From contig JAYJMM010000037.1 in the NCBI GenBank assembly GCA_037349105.1, forward strand, positions 806,001 through 870,000: a DNA stretch of 64,000 nucleotides, written 5' to 3'. The notes beneath the pieces were generated by a model. The model had not been told where the DNA came from. It did no database searches and was given only the letters and a program-made list of their open reading frames with translations. This document shows positions 42,901-54,900 of this stretch, one piece after another. Source of the DNA: Limnomonas spitsbergensis. Taxonomy: Eukaryota > Chlorophyta > Chlorophyceae > Chlamydomonadales. How positions within the stretch are numbered: the first letter of the stretch is position 1; the number at the start of each line of letters is the position of its first letter. Position numbers and translations under genes: made by a program.

Positions 42901-45900
42901 ATTAACCCATCTATATTCGTAAGCTTCAACACTCCCTCATGCCACCGCGTCCAATGTCACCCAACAGCGCCTCCCTGCACCCCACTCCCCCATGCCCCCA
43001 CTCCCCCCGCACATACATTGGTTGGCCGCGTCTTTAATTACCAGCTTCTCCACCACCTCATGCTCCCCAGTCCGGTCCAAAGGCAGCTGATCCCAGGGTA
43101 GGCGCAGCCATGCAAGCGGGCGCGTGCGTGTGCGCTCCTCATCGGTAGCAGACTTGGATGCAACGTCCAGCAAGTGTAATTCCACCACCAGGTCACACTC
43201 CCCAGTGCCAGGCTGGCACAACAGATGCGCCTGCGCCAGTGATCAGGGCAGGCTTGCTTAGGGTCCAGTGCGCGTCTAAACCCTAGGCAAGCGGGGAGAG
43301 GGGGGGGGTAGCACGTAGCGGTGACAGTCGCAAGAGGGTGAGAGGGGAATAAATCTTTCACCGTCCCGCCTGCTGGGGTGTGTGAGCTGAGGCAGCAGCT
43401 TGGCTGAAGGGGCCGTTGCATGAAGGCAGAGCATTCCAGGGAAACGGATTCCCATGCACCATCCAGGCACGCACTATGAAAAGCTCGGCTCCCACCTAGC
43501 TTGCCCGACTGCCTTTCGGACTCGCGGCCAGCCCCAATTGCTTGCCCGCCTGCCTTTCAGATGCGTGGCCAGCCCCGCTTGCCTGCCTGTCTTCCGGACT
43601 CGCGGCCAGCCCCCCTTGCTTGCCCGCCTGCCTTTCAGATGCGTGGCCAGCCCCGCTTGCCTGCTAGCCTTTCAGACTCGCGGCCAGCCCCCCTTGCTTG
43701 CCTGCCTGCCTTTCAGACTCGCGGTCAGTCCGCTAACACCCCCCGATCATCGCCATCCCGAGGTTTCAAGCTCCTCATCTCAAATCCGCAAAAGTTTCGA
43801 AATCGAGTTTGAATTCAAATTTTAATCCAGCCTGCACCCCCGCACCATGTGATCTGGCGGCCATGCTGATGACATGAAGCCGTCAGATTGGATGGGCAGT
43901 GCGTCCAGGATGCCCGACAGACCTTTGAGACCGGGTAGCTGCGGCCCGCCGGCAGAGGCCCCCGTGTACGCCTCCGATATCTGCAGGGAGGGGGGCAGTA
44001 AGGAAGGCGAGGGTGGATGAGCGGGAAAGGTTGGGTGGGTGTTGAAGGACGGTCAAGCAGGAGAGCTGGGTTCAAGACCCGGTAGGTGTGGCTTGCTTGC
44101 AGAGGCCCCTGTGTACGCCTCCGATGTCTTCGGGGAGTGTGGATTCAAGGAGGGCGAGGGCTGATGAGATGGTTAGAAGGGGTGGGTGTTGGAGGACGGT
44201 GAAGCGGGATAGAGCGGTTCCGACTTAGTAGCTGCGGCCCGCCTGCAAAGGCCCTTATGTACGCCTCCGATATCTGCAGGGAGTGTGGATTCAAGGAGGG
44301 CAAGGGCGGTTGAGATGGAAAGAAGGTGTGGGTATTGAAGGACGGGAGAGCGCGGTTCAGACCCACTGGTCAGAATTTTTTGAGGGCAAGGGCGGTTGAG
44401 ATGGAAAGAAGGGGTAGGTATTCAAGGACGGGAGAGCGCGGTTCAGACCCCGTAGCTGCGGCTTGACTGCAAAGACCCCTGTGTACGCCTCCGACATCTG
44501 CGGGGAGGGGGGCGGTTGAGCTGAAGGGCGGTTCGGCGGGAGCAGTAGTGCATGGGTTCATCTGTAGAAGGGCGTGCACAATGAGGGATTAAGGGATTGT
44601 GTTTAGGGTTTAGGGTTTAGGGTTTAGGGAGAGAATTCACCTGGCCCAACCTGACCCTTGACCCTGATTCTAGACCTGAACCCTGACTCTACACCAGAAC
44701 CCTGACTCCATATCTGAACCCTGACTCTACCCCATAACCCAGATTCTAGAGCTGAACCCTGACTCAACACCAGAACCCTGGCTCCATACCCGAACCCCAA
44801 ACCCTACCTGCTGCAGGGCACGTGAGCAAGACTCGTCCGACTCAGCATTGACGGGGTGGTACAGCGTGTCGATGTCTAGAGCCTTGGGCATGGCCACGAC
44901 AGCCACGGGAGGCGGCGTCCCCGGAGGCGTCCGATCGCGTGAGGCAGGCGCGGTGCTCTCCCCCTCGTCCCCCTCGGCAACGGCTCGCCCTCCGCTAGGG
45001 GAGGCTGGCGGCGGTGCCGCGGCTGCCGATGGAGAGGCCTTAGGCGGCGTCCGGGTGCGTGAGGGCTGGCGGACGACACCCGTGGCGGGGGGGTGCGGGG
45101 AGACAGGCTTGCGCGGCTCCAGGCGCCACACAGCAAACACCTGTAGGCGACGTTAAGAAGTGGGGATGCAGTGTCAGTTCCATGGGGACTCTTTGGGGAT
45201 TCAATGGTATTTTTAGGGGAGTCTAAAGCGTTAGAGTGGGATTCAGCAGCAATTTAATAAGAATTCAATGCGAGTTGAATGATGGCTCAACAAGCAGAAG
45301 AGACAGGATCAGCAGCAATTCAGTGAGAATTTAATGGCACTTTATGGCGACTCAACCAGCATTAGGTCGGGGTTCAATAGCAATTCAATAAGGATTTAAT
45401 GGCAGTTTCATGGCGACTCAACCAGCACTAGGTAGAGGTTCAGCAGCAGGGCCCTCACACATAGCATGTTGCGAGGGTTCCAGCCTAGAGGCGGCGGCGA
45501 GGTTTTAGGGTTTAGGGTTTTGGGTTCAGCAACAGTGCCTTCTCACATCCGCGTGTTGCGAGGGCTCCAGCCCAGAGGCGGCGGCCAGGCGCGCCAAGGC
45601 GCCACTCTTCGCCATCCTCGCTTGCATCGCCAGAGTGGTTGAAGAGCCGGAGGCCAGCTGCTTGAAGCGCCTAGAGGGGGGCGGCAGGGGCAGCAGGGGG
45701 GATGGGGTCGGATACCCTGATAACATCATTGATACATTTTGAGGGCTTGACTTCATCCACAGTGCAGCGCACGAGTGCAGCCATGCATTAATTCTGAAAG
45801 GTTGGAGAGGCCCGTCAAGACATTGGGTGGCTTGAATTGGGAGGGTGCCTCCAGATAAATCTCCAGATCCACACTCAAGAGATTGAGGCTGAATTGTTTT

Positions 45901-48900
45901 CTTTCTCAGCCCTGCCAACCTAGCTGGTTATATTACGTGAGTCAGGTCATGCCCCGCCTCGAACCCGTCCCCCCCCCCTGCCCTTCTTGCCTGAGCTCCA
46001 GTCTTGGCGTGTCAGTGAGGCACAGTGTCACATAGAGCGCAACGCTGCTCCCCAGAGGTCCACCTGGCATTAAGATCTTGAGGCTGCACAAGAAGGAGGA
46101 GAGTTTAGGGTTCAAGATTCCGACCCATGTCTTTAGAGTTTAGGGTATAGGGTTCATAATTTCGACCTATCTCTTTGCGCTGAACGAGAGGCCTGAGTTA
46201 TCATGATTCAGAGTTTAACCCTAGAACACTGAGGGTGAAGAATCAACGATAAACATGAAAACCTAAGGGTGTGTAATTCGGGATTGTTTCCCTAGACCCT
46301 AAATGTTTATGATCGAGGTATAAACCCTAACTCCTATACCCCATAGTGTTCATCATCCAGGGTTTAACCCCAACCCCTAAACTCAAAGACTTCATATTCT
46401 GGATTTCACCCTTTCAGGATACATGATTTAATGTCCAACCTTTCACCCCTGTTATCCTGCCCAACCTATAATGCACGCTGGGCAGCATGTGAGCTAACGG
46501 CAGGTTGCACTTGAGCATGAGCTTGCTGTTTGCGTCGTTGACGATGGCGAGGTGCAGCTTCTCAGTAGCTACCTCATCTTCCCTGAACTGAACCTGCGGG
46601 ACGCATTGCGCCACAGGAGGGGAGGCAGGGAGGGGATAGGGCAGGGCAGGAACTCAGATCAAGGGGGTAGGGCAGGGACTCAGATTGAAGGGGGTAGGGC
46701 AGGGACTCAGATTGAGGGGGGTAGGGCAGGGACTCAGATTCAGGGGGTAGGGCAGGGACTCAGATTCAGGGGGTAGGGCAGGGACTCAGATTGAGGGGGC
46801 AGGGTATGGGCTCAGATTGAGGGGGGTAGGGCAGGGACTCAGATTCAGGGGGTAGGGCAGGGACTCAGATCAAGGGGGGTAGGGCAGGGACTCAGATTAA
46901 GGGGGCAGGGCAGGGACTCAGATTGAGGGGGCAGGGCAGGGACTCAGATTGAGGGGGGTAGAGCAGGGACTCAGATTGAGGGGGGTAGGGCAGGGACTCA
47001 GATTGAGGGGGGTAGAGCAGGGACTCAGATTGAGGGGGCAGGGCAGGGACTCAGATCAAGGGGGTAGGGCAGGGACTCAGATTGAGGGGGCAGGGCAGGG
47101 ACTCAGATTGAGGGGGCAGGGCAGGGACTCAGATTGAGGGGGGTAGAGCAGGTACTCAGATTGAGGGGGCAGGGCAGGGACTCAGATCGAGGGGGCAGGG
47201 CAGGGACTCAGATTGAGGGGGCAGGGCAGGGACTCAGATTGAGGGGGGCAGGGCAGGGACTCAGATTGAGGGGGTAGGGCAGGGACTCAGATCGAGGGGG
47301 TAGGGCAGGGACTCAGATTGAGGGGGCAGGGCAGGGACTCAGATCGAGGGGGCAGGGCAGGGACTCAGATTGAGGGGGCAGGGCAGGGACTCAGATTGAG
47401 GGGGGCAGGGCAGGTACTCAGATTGAGGGGGCAGGGCAGGGACTCAGATCGAGGGGGTAGGGCAGGGACTCAGATCGAGGGGCCAGGGCAGGGACTCAGA
47501 TTGAGGGGGCAGGGCAGGGACTCAGATTGAGGGGGCAGGGCAGGGACTCAGATTGAGGGGGCAGGGCAGGGACTCAGATTGAGCTGGTAGGGCAGGGACT
47601 CAGATTGAGGGGGGTAGGGCAGGGACTCAGATTGAGGGGGCAGGGCAGGGACTCAGATTGAGGGGGCAGGGCAGGGACTCAGATTGAGGGGGCAGGGCAG
47701 GGACTCAGATTGAGCTGGTAGGGCAGGGACTCAGATTGAGGGGGTAGGGCAGGGACTCAGATTGAGGGGGTAGGGCAGGGACTCAGATCGAGGGGCCAGG
47801 GCAGGGACTCAGATTGACGGAGTAGGGTAGGGACTCAGATTGAGGGGTTAGGGCAGGGACTCAGATTGAGGGGGCAGGGCAGGGACTCAGATTGAGGGGG
47901 CAGGGCAGGGACTCAGATCGAGGACTGGAGGGATCACGGAGAATGGTGCCTAGCTTCTTTGACCCATCCTAATTAAGGTTCAGGTATTTCGATCAAGATT
48001 TCATACTAAGGCCAAGTCACTTGTGAAGCAGAAACAGCTCCACGTTGAAATGTACAGCTCCACGTTCAGATGTACAGCTCCACGTTCAAATGTACAGCCT
48101 GATACGTCTTGTCCACCTGCATAAGCCTGTTCAAACCTAAGCCCTCCACCCTCAGAGTTGCAGTCCCCCTCTCACCTGCAGCAGCTCTCCTCAGCAGGGG
48201 TCAGGCAAGTTTTGGTCACCTGCATGATCCTATTCACACTTCACCCTGAACCCTCAGTAGCAGCCCCCCCCTCACCAGCAGCAATTCTCTCCAGATATGA
48301 TGGCCAACTGCATGACCCTGTAAAACCTGGCCTCAGCCCTCAGCCGCAGCTTTCACATGCAGCAGCTCACCCTAGCAGGGGTCAAACGCCTTCTTGGCCA
48401 CCCGAATGACCTCACATCCGTAAGCTTCACCTGCAACAGCTTTCCAAGACCACTTGCCCAGCCGCATCACCCTGTACACCCTAAGCCAGAAGTATCACCC
48501 CTCTGCCATCTGCAGCCGCTACCCTCAGTAAGGGTCCAGTGCCTTCTTGCCTACCAGCAGTATCCTGTTCCACCCTAAACCCTATACTCTCAGCAGCAGC
48601 CCCCCTCTCACCTGCAGCAGCTCCCCCCAGTAAGGGTCCAGTGCCTTCTTGGCCACTCGAGTGACACGCTGTGCGGGCTTGCCCTCCTGGGCGTCCTGCT
48701 GCAGCTTGGCCGCCACGAAGGTGCTGGGGGGCACGTCCTGGTTGGTAGGCCTTTGTAGGGGGGAGGTAGGGTTTAAGGTTAAGGGTTTAACCCACGAAGG
48801 TGCTGGGGGGCACGTCCTGGTTGGTGGGCCTAAGGAGGGGAGGTGGGGTTTAGGGTTCAGGGTACAACCCACGAAGGTGCTGGGGGGCACGTCCTGGTTG

Positions 48901-51900
48901 GTGGGCCTAAGGAGGGGAGGTGGGGTTTAGGGTTCAGGGTACAACCCACGAAGGTGCTGGGGGGCACGTCCTGGTTGGTGGCCGAAGAGGGGGAGGTGGG
49001 GTTTAGGGTTCAGGGTACAACCCACGGAGGTGCTGGGGAGCACGTCCTGGTTGGTTGGCCTAAGAGGGGGAAGGGGGGAGAAGCGAAGGTGAAATCCTAA
49101 GCCCTTAACCCTAAAATAGGTGCTGGGGGGCACATCCTGGTTGGTGGGGGGGAGGGGGGAGGGTGGCACGTCCTGGTTGGTGGGGGGGAAGGGGGGGGGA
49201 GGGGAGGGGGGAAATGGGGAGCTATAAAGGTGAGACCCTCAATCTTAACTGGTTCAGGGGCAGATATTGGCAAGGTGGAAAGGCAGGGTAGATAAATAGG
49301 TAAATCTTGGGGTGGCTATGTGAGTGGAGGTCAGTAGCGGGTGGAGGGGTGAGAGATAGGGTGGAAAAGCAGGGTACATAAAAGTAAAAGCCCTGGACTT
49401 GTTGAGTGATCGGAGGTCAGCAGCGGGTGGGCAGAAGGGGGGGAAGGTATCAAGGTAGATCTATGGTTCAGACCCTGCACTCACCATCGCTCTAGGGAAA
49501 TTTTTTCCTGCCCTGGACACGATCAGCAGCGGCGTGCATTGCTACAACTGGAGTTGAGGGTCTATGGTTCAGACCCTGCACCTACCTTGACACTAGGGAT
49601 GGCTTCTCCTGCCCTGGACACGAGCAGCAGCGGCAAGCATTGCTACAACTGGAGTTGAGTGTTTATAGTTCCGCGATTCCGCACCATACCGCTACCCGCA
49701 CTCACCCTCTCACTAGCGGCAGGTTTTCTGCGCGAGTCACAAGCACCATCAGCGTGCACTTGTGCGCCTGGTTTGATTCTGAGTCCTTGCCTGTCCGCCG
49801 CCGCTCCGCCGCCTGCCGCATCAGCACCTCGTCCCGAGGCAAGGACACCTCAGCATCGACCATCATGAGCTCAAGCAGCAGCTCACGCCCCGAGCGCCCG
49901 CCACCTGAGGGTTGTTGTTACAAAGTTGACGCAACCACCCACAGCCTTTTGCGATACGTCCAGGCAGAGCGAACCGGGGGGGAACAAGCTACAAGAAGTC
50001 AAGAGCCAAACCATGATTACAAACACGGGGTCAAGCCAGAAGGGTTCAGGGTTTAGGTTCAGGGGCACATCAGCATCGACCATTATGAGCTCCCACCACC
50101 TGATTAGTCCAACAGTAGGGTCCAGGGTTCAGGGTTTGGGTTACGGTTCAGGGTTTGGATTTAGGGTTAGGGATCTCTGTGGGAGAAGCCATGCAGAGGC
50201 GGGGGAGATGAAGCGACCATGCAGTGAGAGGAAGGAGAAAAATGTCGTTTTCAACAGCCAGCCAGGCTGCTAGGGCCAGCGTGCATAAATCAGTTCGGTT
50301 TGGGCCATAATCGGGCCTTGGGCGACCGCGTGGTGGCCTGCCAATGGTGGCCTCGTAGCGGTGAAGGAAAACTACGACCATAAAAGCATACCCTAGGACC
50401 GTCTCTTATCCCTTCACTCCAAGGTCATGTGCCTCACAAGGGCCGCGCTCATCCAACATGGACGTATTGGCCACACCGAGCGAGTTCAGGTTGTGGGATA
50501 TAGGATTTTCTGGGGTCTAAGGTAGATGTTGCCATCATGCAGTCGGAGGTCTTGCTAACAGAATATGGACACGCTAGCCATGCTCACGGAATCTCCACCA
50601 TAGCAAACGGAATAGCACTTGTGCCTAGTCCTGCTGCCCCGGAAGGTCCTCCTCACAAAACATGCATGTGTTGTTGCCACAAAGTTGACGCAACCACCCA
50701 CAGCCTTTTACAAAAGGGCCAGGCAGAGCAAATCGATGGAGGAGACCAGAAGACGAAAACCCTGCATGTACTGGCCTAGCCCAGAGAGTTCAGCACAGCT
50801 AAACCCTAAACCCTTATGAAAACGTAAAATCCCTGAACCCTTATAAAACCCCTACCCCTTTTGAAACCATAAACCTTTATGAAACTCTTACCCCTTTTGA
50901 AACCCTAAGCCCTTATGAAACCCTTAACTCCCTAAACCCTTATGAAACCCCAAACTCCCTAAACCCTTGTGAAACCCTTAACCCTTATGAAACCCTAAAC
51001 CCTTGTAAACCTTAATCCTGATGAAACCCTGAACCCTTATGAAACCCTGAACCCTTATGAAACCCTAAACCCTTATGAAACCCTTAACCCTTGTGAAACC
51101 CTAAACTCCCTAAATCCTTATGAAACCACAAACCCCACATTGCTGCCCCCCACGATGGTCTTGCTCACCGAACATGGACGCGTTGGCCATGCCCAGAGAG
51201 TTCAGCAGATCTCCCGCGCCTGAAGGTTGAGAAGCCAACACCACGGGCAGGGTTATGCGCTCGCCAGCAACCAGCCGGCTGGCCATTTCGCCACCAATCT
51301 GAGGGAGTTCGGGTACAGGGATACAGAGGCAGAGTGAAATGTTCAGGTCTTCAGGGTTCCAATTCAGGGTTTCGGATTCAGGGTGCAAGCTACAGGATTG
51401 CAGGATTGTAATCGCAGATTGACACAGCTCTGGGTCTTTTTCGTGACGAGCTTGGTTGACAGCCTGTAATTGCCGGTGTCTGTTTGGGGATGATTGTGTA
51501 GGGTGCAGGCACAAACCCTCAAAACCAGATATGTGAAGTAAAGGAACACTAATAAGTAATAAGCCTTGACATTTTTCGTAAGTAAGAGAGGATGGCAGCC
51601 AGGAGTCCCCGAGCCAATCATGAGGGTACGGAGTGCCCAAGAGATGAAGGGGGCCAGGAGTCCCAAAGCAGGTTATGGAGGCCAGGAGTCCCAAAGCAGG
51701 TTATGGGGGCCAGGAGTCCCAAAGCAGGTTATGGGGGCCAGGTGTCCCAAAGCAGGTTATGGGGGCCAGGAGACCCAAAGCAGGTTATGGGGGCCAGGAG
51801 TCCCAAAGCAGGTTATGGGGGCCAGGCGTCCCAAAGCAGGTTATGGGGACCAGGAGTCCCAAAGCAGGTTATGGGGGCCAGGAGTCCCAAAGCAGGTTAT

Positions 51901-54900
51901 GGGGGCCAGGAGACCCAAAGCAGGTTATGGGGGCCAGGAGACCCAAAGCAGGTTATGGGGGCCAGGAGTCCCAAAGCAGGTTATGGGGGGCCAGGAGTCC
52001 CAAAGCAGGTTATGGGGGCCAGGAGTCCCAAAGCAGGTTATGGGGGCCAGGTGTCCCAAAGCAGGTTATGGGGGCCAGGAGACCAAAGCAGGTTATAGGG
52101 GCCAGGTGTCCCAAAGCAGGTTATGGGGGCCAGGAGACCCAAAGCAGGTTATGGGGGCCAGGAGTCCCAAAGCAGGTTATGGGGGCCAGGAGTCCCAAAG
52201 CAGGTTATGGGGGCCAGGAGTCCCAAAGCAGGTTATGGGGGCCAGGAGACCCCAAGCGATTACGGGGGCCGGGAGTCACAGGACTGCAGAGAGCACGAAA
52301 AGTGACGAACAGGACAATGATGACGTGGCTAAATCAAAACAAGGGGTCACAACCTCAGGGCTCCATCGCTTCCATGTCATGACATCAAAAATACACGCAA
52401 ACAATCGTTCCAGGTCTATACATGGGAAGCACCTTCTGACACGGAAGCATGAGGGGAAAGCTGGGCACAGGACCAACCTGAAGTGTGGATGCTCCCATCA
52501 GCTCGTCCACCTCTTGTCCCGCCACCATTGGACCTAAGGTACACATAATTCAAGGCGTCAGAGTGGAAGTTGGGTTGCACATATTGGACATGCCAGGGTG
52601 GCATGGTCATATAATGTTCAAGTCAAACGCGGCACGTAGATACCTCATATCAGCCATGCAAGACACTTACACTAACCAGAGATACACTGCAAGCTGAGCA
52701 GCACTAAGCAACAGAAACTTTTAACCTATCAGATTCATTACACGTGCACTGCCGCGCTCGACAAAGCAACCCATGCAGCAACCCATGCATCAGCCCATGC
52801 AGCAACCCATGCAGCAACCCATGCATCAGCCCATGCAGCAACCCATGCAGCAACCCATGCAGCAACCCATGCAGCAACCCATGCAGCAACCCATGCATCA
52901 GCCCATGCAGCAACCCATACAGCAACCCATGCATCAGCCCATGCTGCAACCCATGCAGCAACCCCCAAGCATCACCTGCCGGCGTATTCATCGAGGGCGC
53001 TGCAAACAAGTTACACTGCAGCGTGAAGTGTGGATCCGCCTGTGTTGCCATGGCTTCCGGCAGCCGCATCACAAACACGCGGTTCAGGAATTCCGGGTTG
53101 TTGCTCATACCGCATGTCTCGGTACGCGCCACCTGTGGCAGACCAGTTTTTGTCGTCGGGTAAGTATTGGTAGTCTTTCTTCAATTGAAATTCAACAGGA
53201 TGGATTCGGGAGCTGATGCTGGCTCTGTTCCCGGGTGCTATGCCCCACGTACCCATTTGAGTAGAAAGTAAGACCTCTAATACTGACAGCAGGTCCTTGC
53301 ATGTCAGCACCCCGGTAGCTGGTTGCATGATTTGACATTTCGGAATCGTTCAACCGCATGAGCGGCAGAGGCCCCCGGGGTCCAGATTTCAGGATCAGCG
53401 GAGAGGTCAACCCTAAACCCTAAACCACGGGTGTAGATTACTGGCAGAGATGCGGTTTCCGATGTGCAGCGGGAGGTTTTATAATTCCCGGGGGGACAAG
53501 GGAAGTGGTACCCAGCGCAACTGGTGGCTGGGATTCTCCGCAGGGTTTAGATCAGGGGCTGCGTACCTGTCAGTAGTTGGACAGTAAGAACAGTGGAGAA
53601 CAGGGCAGTTTACAGGGGGGGGGGGGTAAGAGCATCCCTTTGTGGCCGCATGGGTCTTCTTCCAAAATCAGGCCATTCTTAGTTGGTGAGTTGCCTTTTG
53701 TCAGTTGGATTCCCGTAACGAACGAGGGCAGTTTACAGGGGGGGGGGTAAGAGCATCCCTTTGTGGCCGCATGGGTCTTCTTCCAAAATCAGGCCATTCT
53801 TAGTTGGTGGGTTGCCTTTTATCAGTTGGATTCCCGTAACGAACGAGGGCAGTTTACAGAGGGGGGGGCAAGAGCATCCCTTTGTGGCCACATGGGTCTT
53901 CTTTCAAAATCAGGCCATTCTTAGTTGGTGGGTTGCCTTTTGTCAGTTGGATTCCCATAACGAACGAGGGTAGTTTACAGGGGTTGTGCAAGAGCATCCC
54001 TTTGTGGCCGCATGGGTCTTCTTCCAAAATCAGACCATTCTTAGTTGGTGGGTTGCCTTTTGTCAGTTGGATTCCCGTAACGAACGAGGGCAGTTTACAG
54101 AGGGGGGGGCAAGAGCATCCCTTTGTGGCCGCATGGGTCTTCTTCCAAAATCAGGCCATTCTTAGTTGGTGGGTTGCCTTTTGTCAGTTGGATTCCCGTA
54201 ACGAACGAGGGCAGTTTACAGAGGGGGGGGGGTAAGAGCATCCCTTTGTGGCCGCATGGGTCTTCTTCCGAAATCAGGCCATTCTTAGTTGGTGGGTTGC
54301 CTTTTGTCAGTTGGATTCCCGTAACGAACGAGGGCAGTTTACAGGGGGGGGGGCAAGAGCATCCCTTTGTGGCCGCATGGGTCTTCTTCCGAAATTAGAC
54401 CATTCTTAGTTGGTAAGTTGCCTTTTGTCAGTTGGATTCCCGTAACGAACGAGGGCAGTTTACAGGGGGGGGGGGGAAGAGCATCCCTTTGTGGCTGCAT
54501 GGGTCTTCTTACGAAATCAGGCCATTCTTAGTTGGTGGGTTGCCTTTTGTCAGTTGGATTCCCATAACGAACGAGGGTAGTTTACAGGGGTTGTGCAAGA
54601 GCATCCCGTTGTGGCCGCATGGGTCTTCGTCCGAAATCAGGCCGTTCTTAGTTGGTGGGTTGCCTTTTGTCAGTTGGATTCCCGTAACGGACGAGGGCAG
54701 TTTACAGGGGGGGGGAGCAAGAGCATCCCTTTGTGGCCGCACAGGTCTTCTTCCGAAATTAGGCCATTCTTAGTTGGTGGGTTGCCTTTTGTCAGTTGGA
54801 TTCCCGTAACGAACGAGGGCAGTTTACAGGGGGGGGGGGGAAGAGCATCCCTTTTTGGCCGCATGGGTCTTCTTCCAAAATCAGACCATTCTTAGTTGGT

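Larger units (their letters stand above)
50440..51200 (-). repeat. Copies of exon 51169-51298 donor edge
   Basis: The junction region (gatggtcttgctcaccgaac, atggacgcgttggccatgcc, cagagagttcagcag) has diverged copies at about 50540-50600 (gaggtcttgctaacagaata, tggacacgctagccatgctc), about 50452-50495 (ccaacatggacgtattggcc) and about 50765-50795 (gtactggcctagcccagaga, gttcagcac). Confidence 0.8.

Noticed and set aside
50657..50770. Coding segment reading CCCHKVDATTHSLLQKGQAEQ
   Set aside because: The same reading appears at 49913 and, reversed, at 38600, because all three are copies of dispersed family C; no conserved exon signals surround it.
51566..52537. Plus-strand open frame of 323 aa with QESQSRLWGPGVPK repeats
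   Set aside because: By-product of the 28-bp intronic minisatellite; three overlapping frames are open equally.
52738..53216. Plus-strand MQQP repeat or minus-strand GLLHGLLHG repeat protein
   Set aside because: The 12-bp repeat keeps frames open on both strands, but it begins exactly at the donor of exon 52976-53132 and is best explained as intronic.
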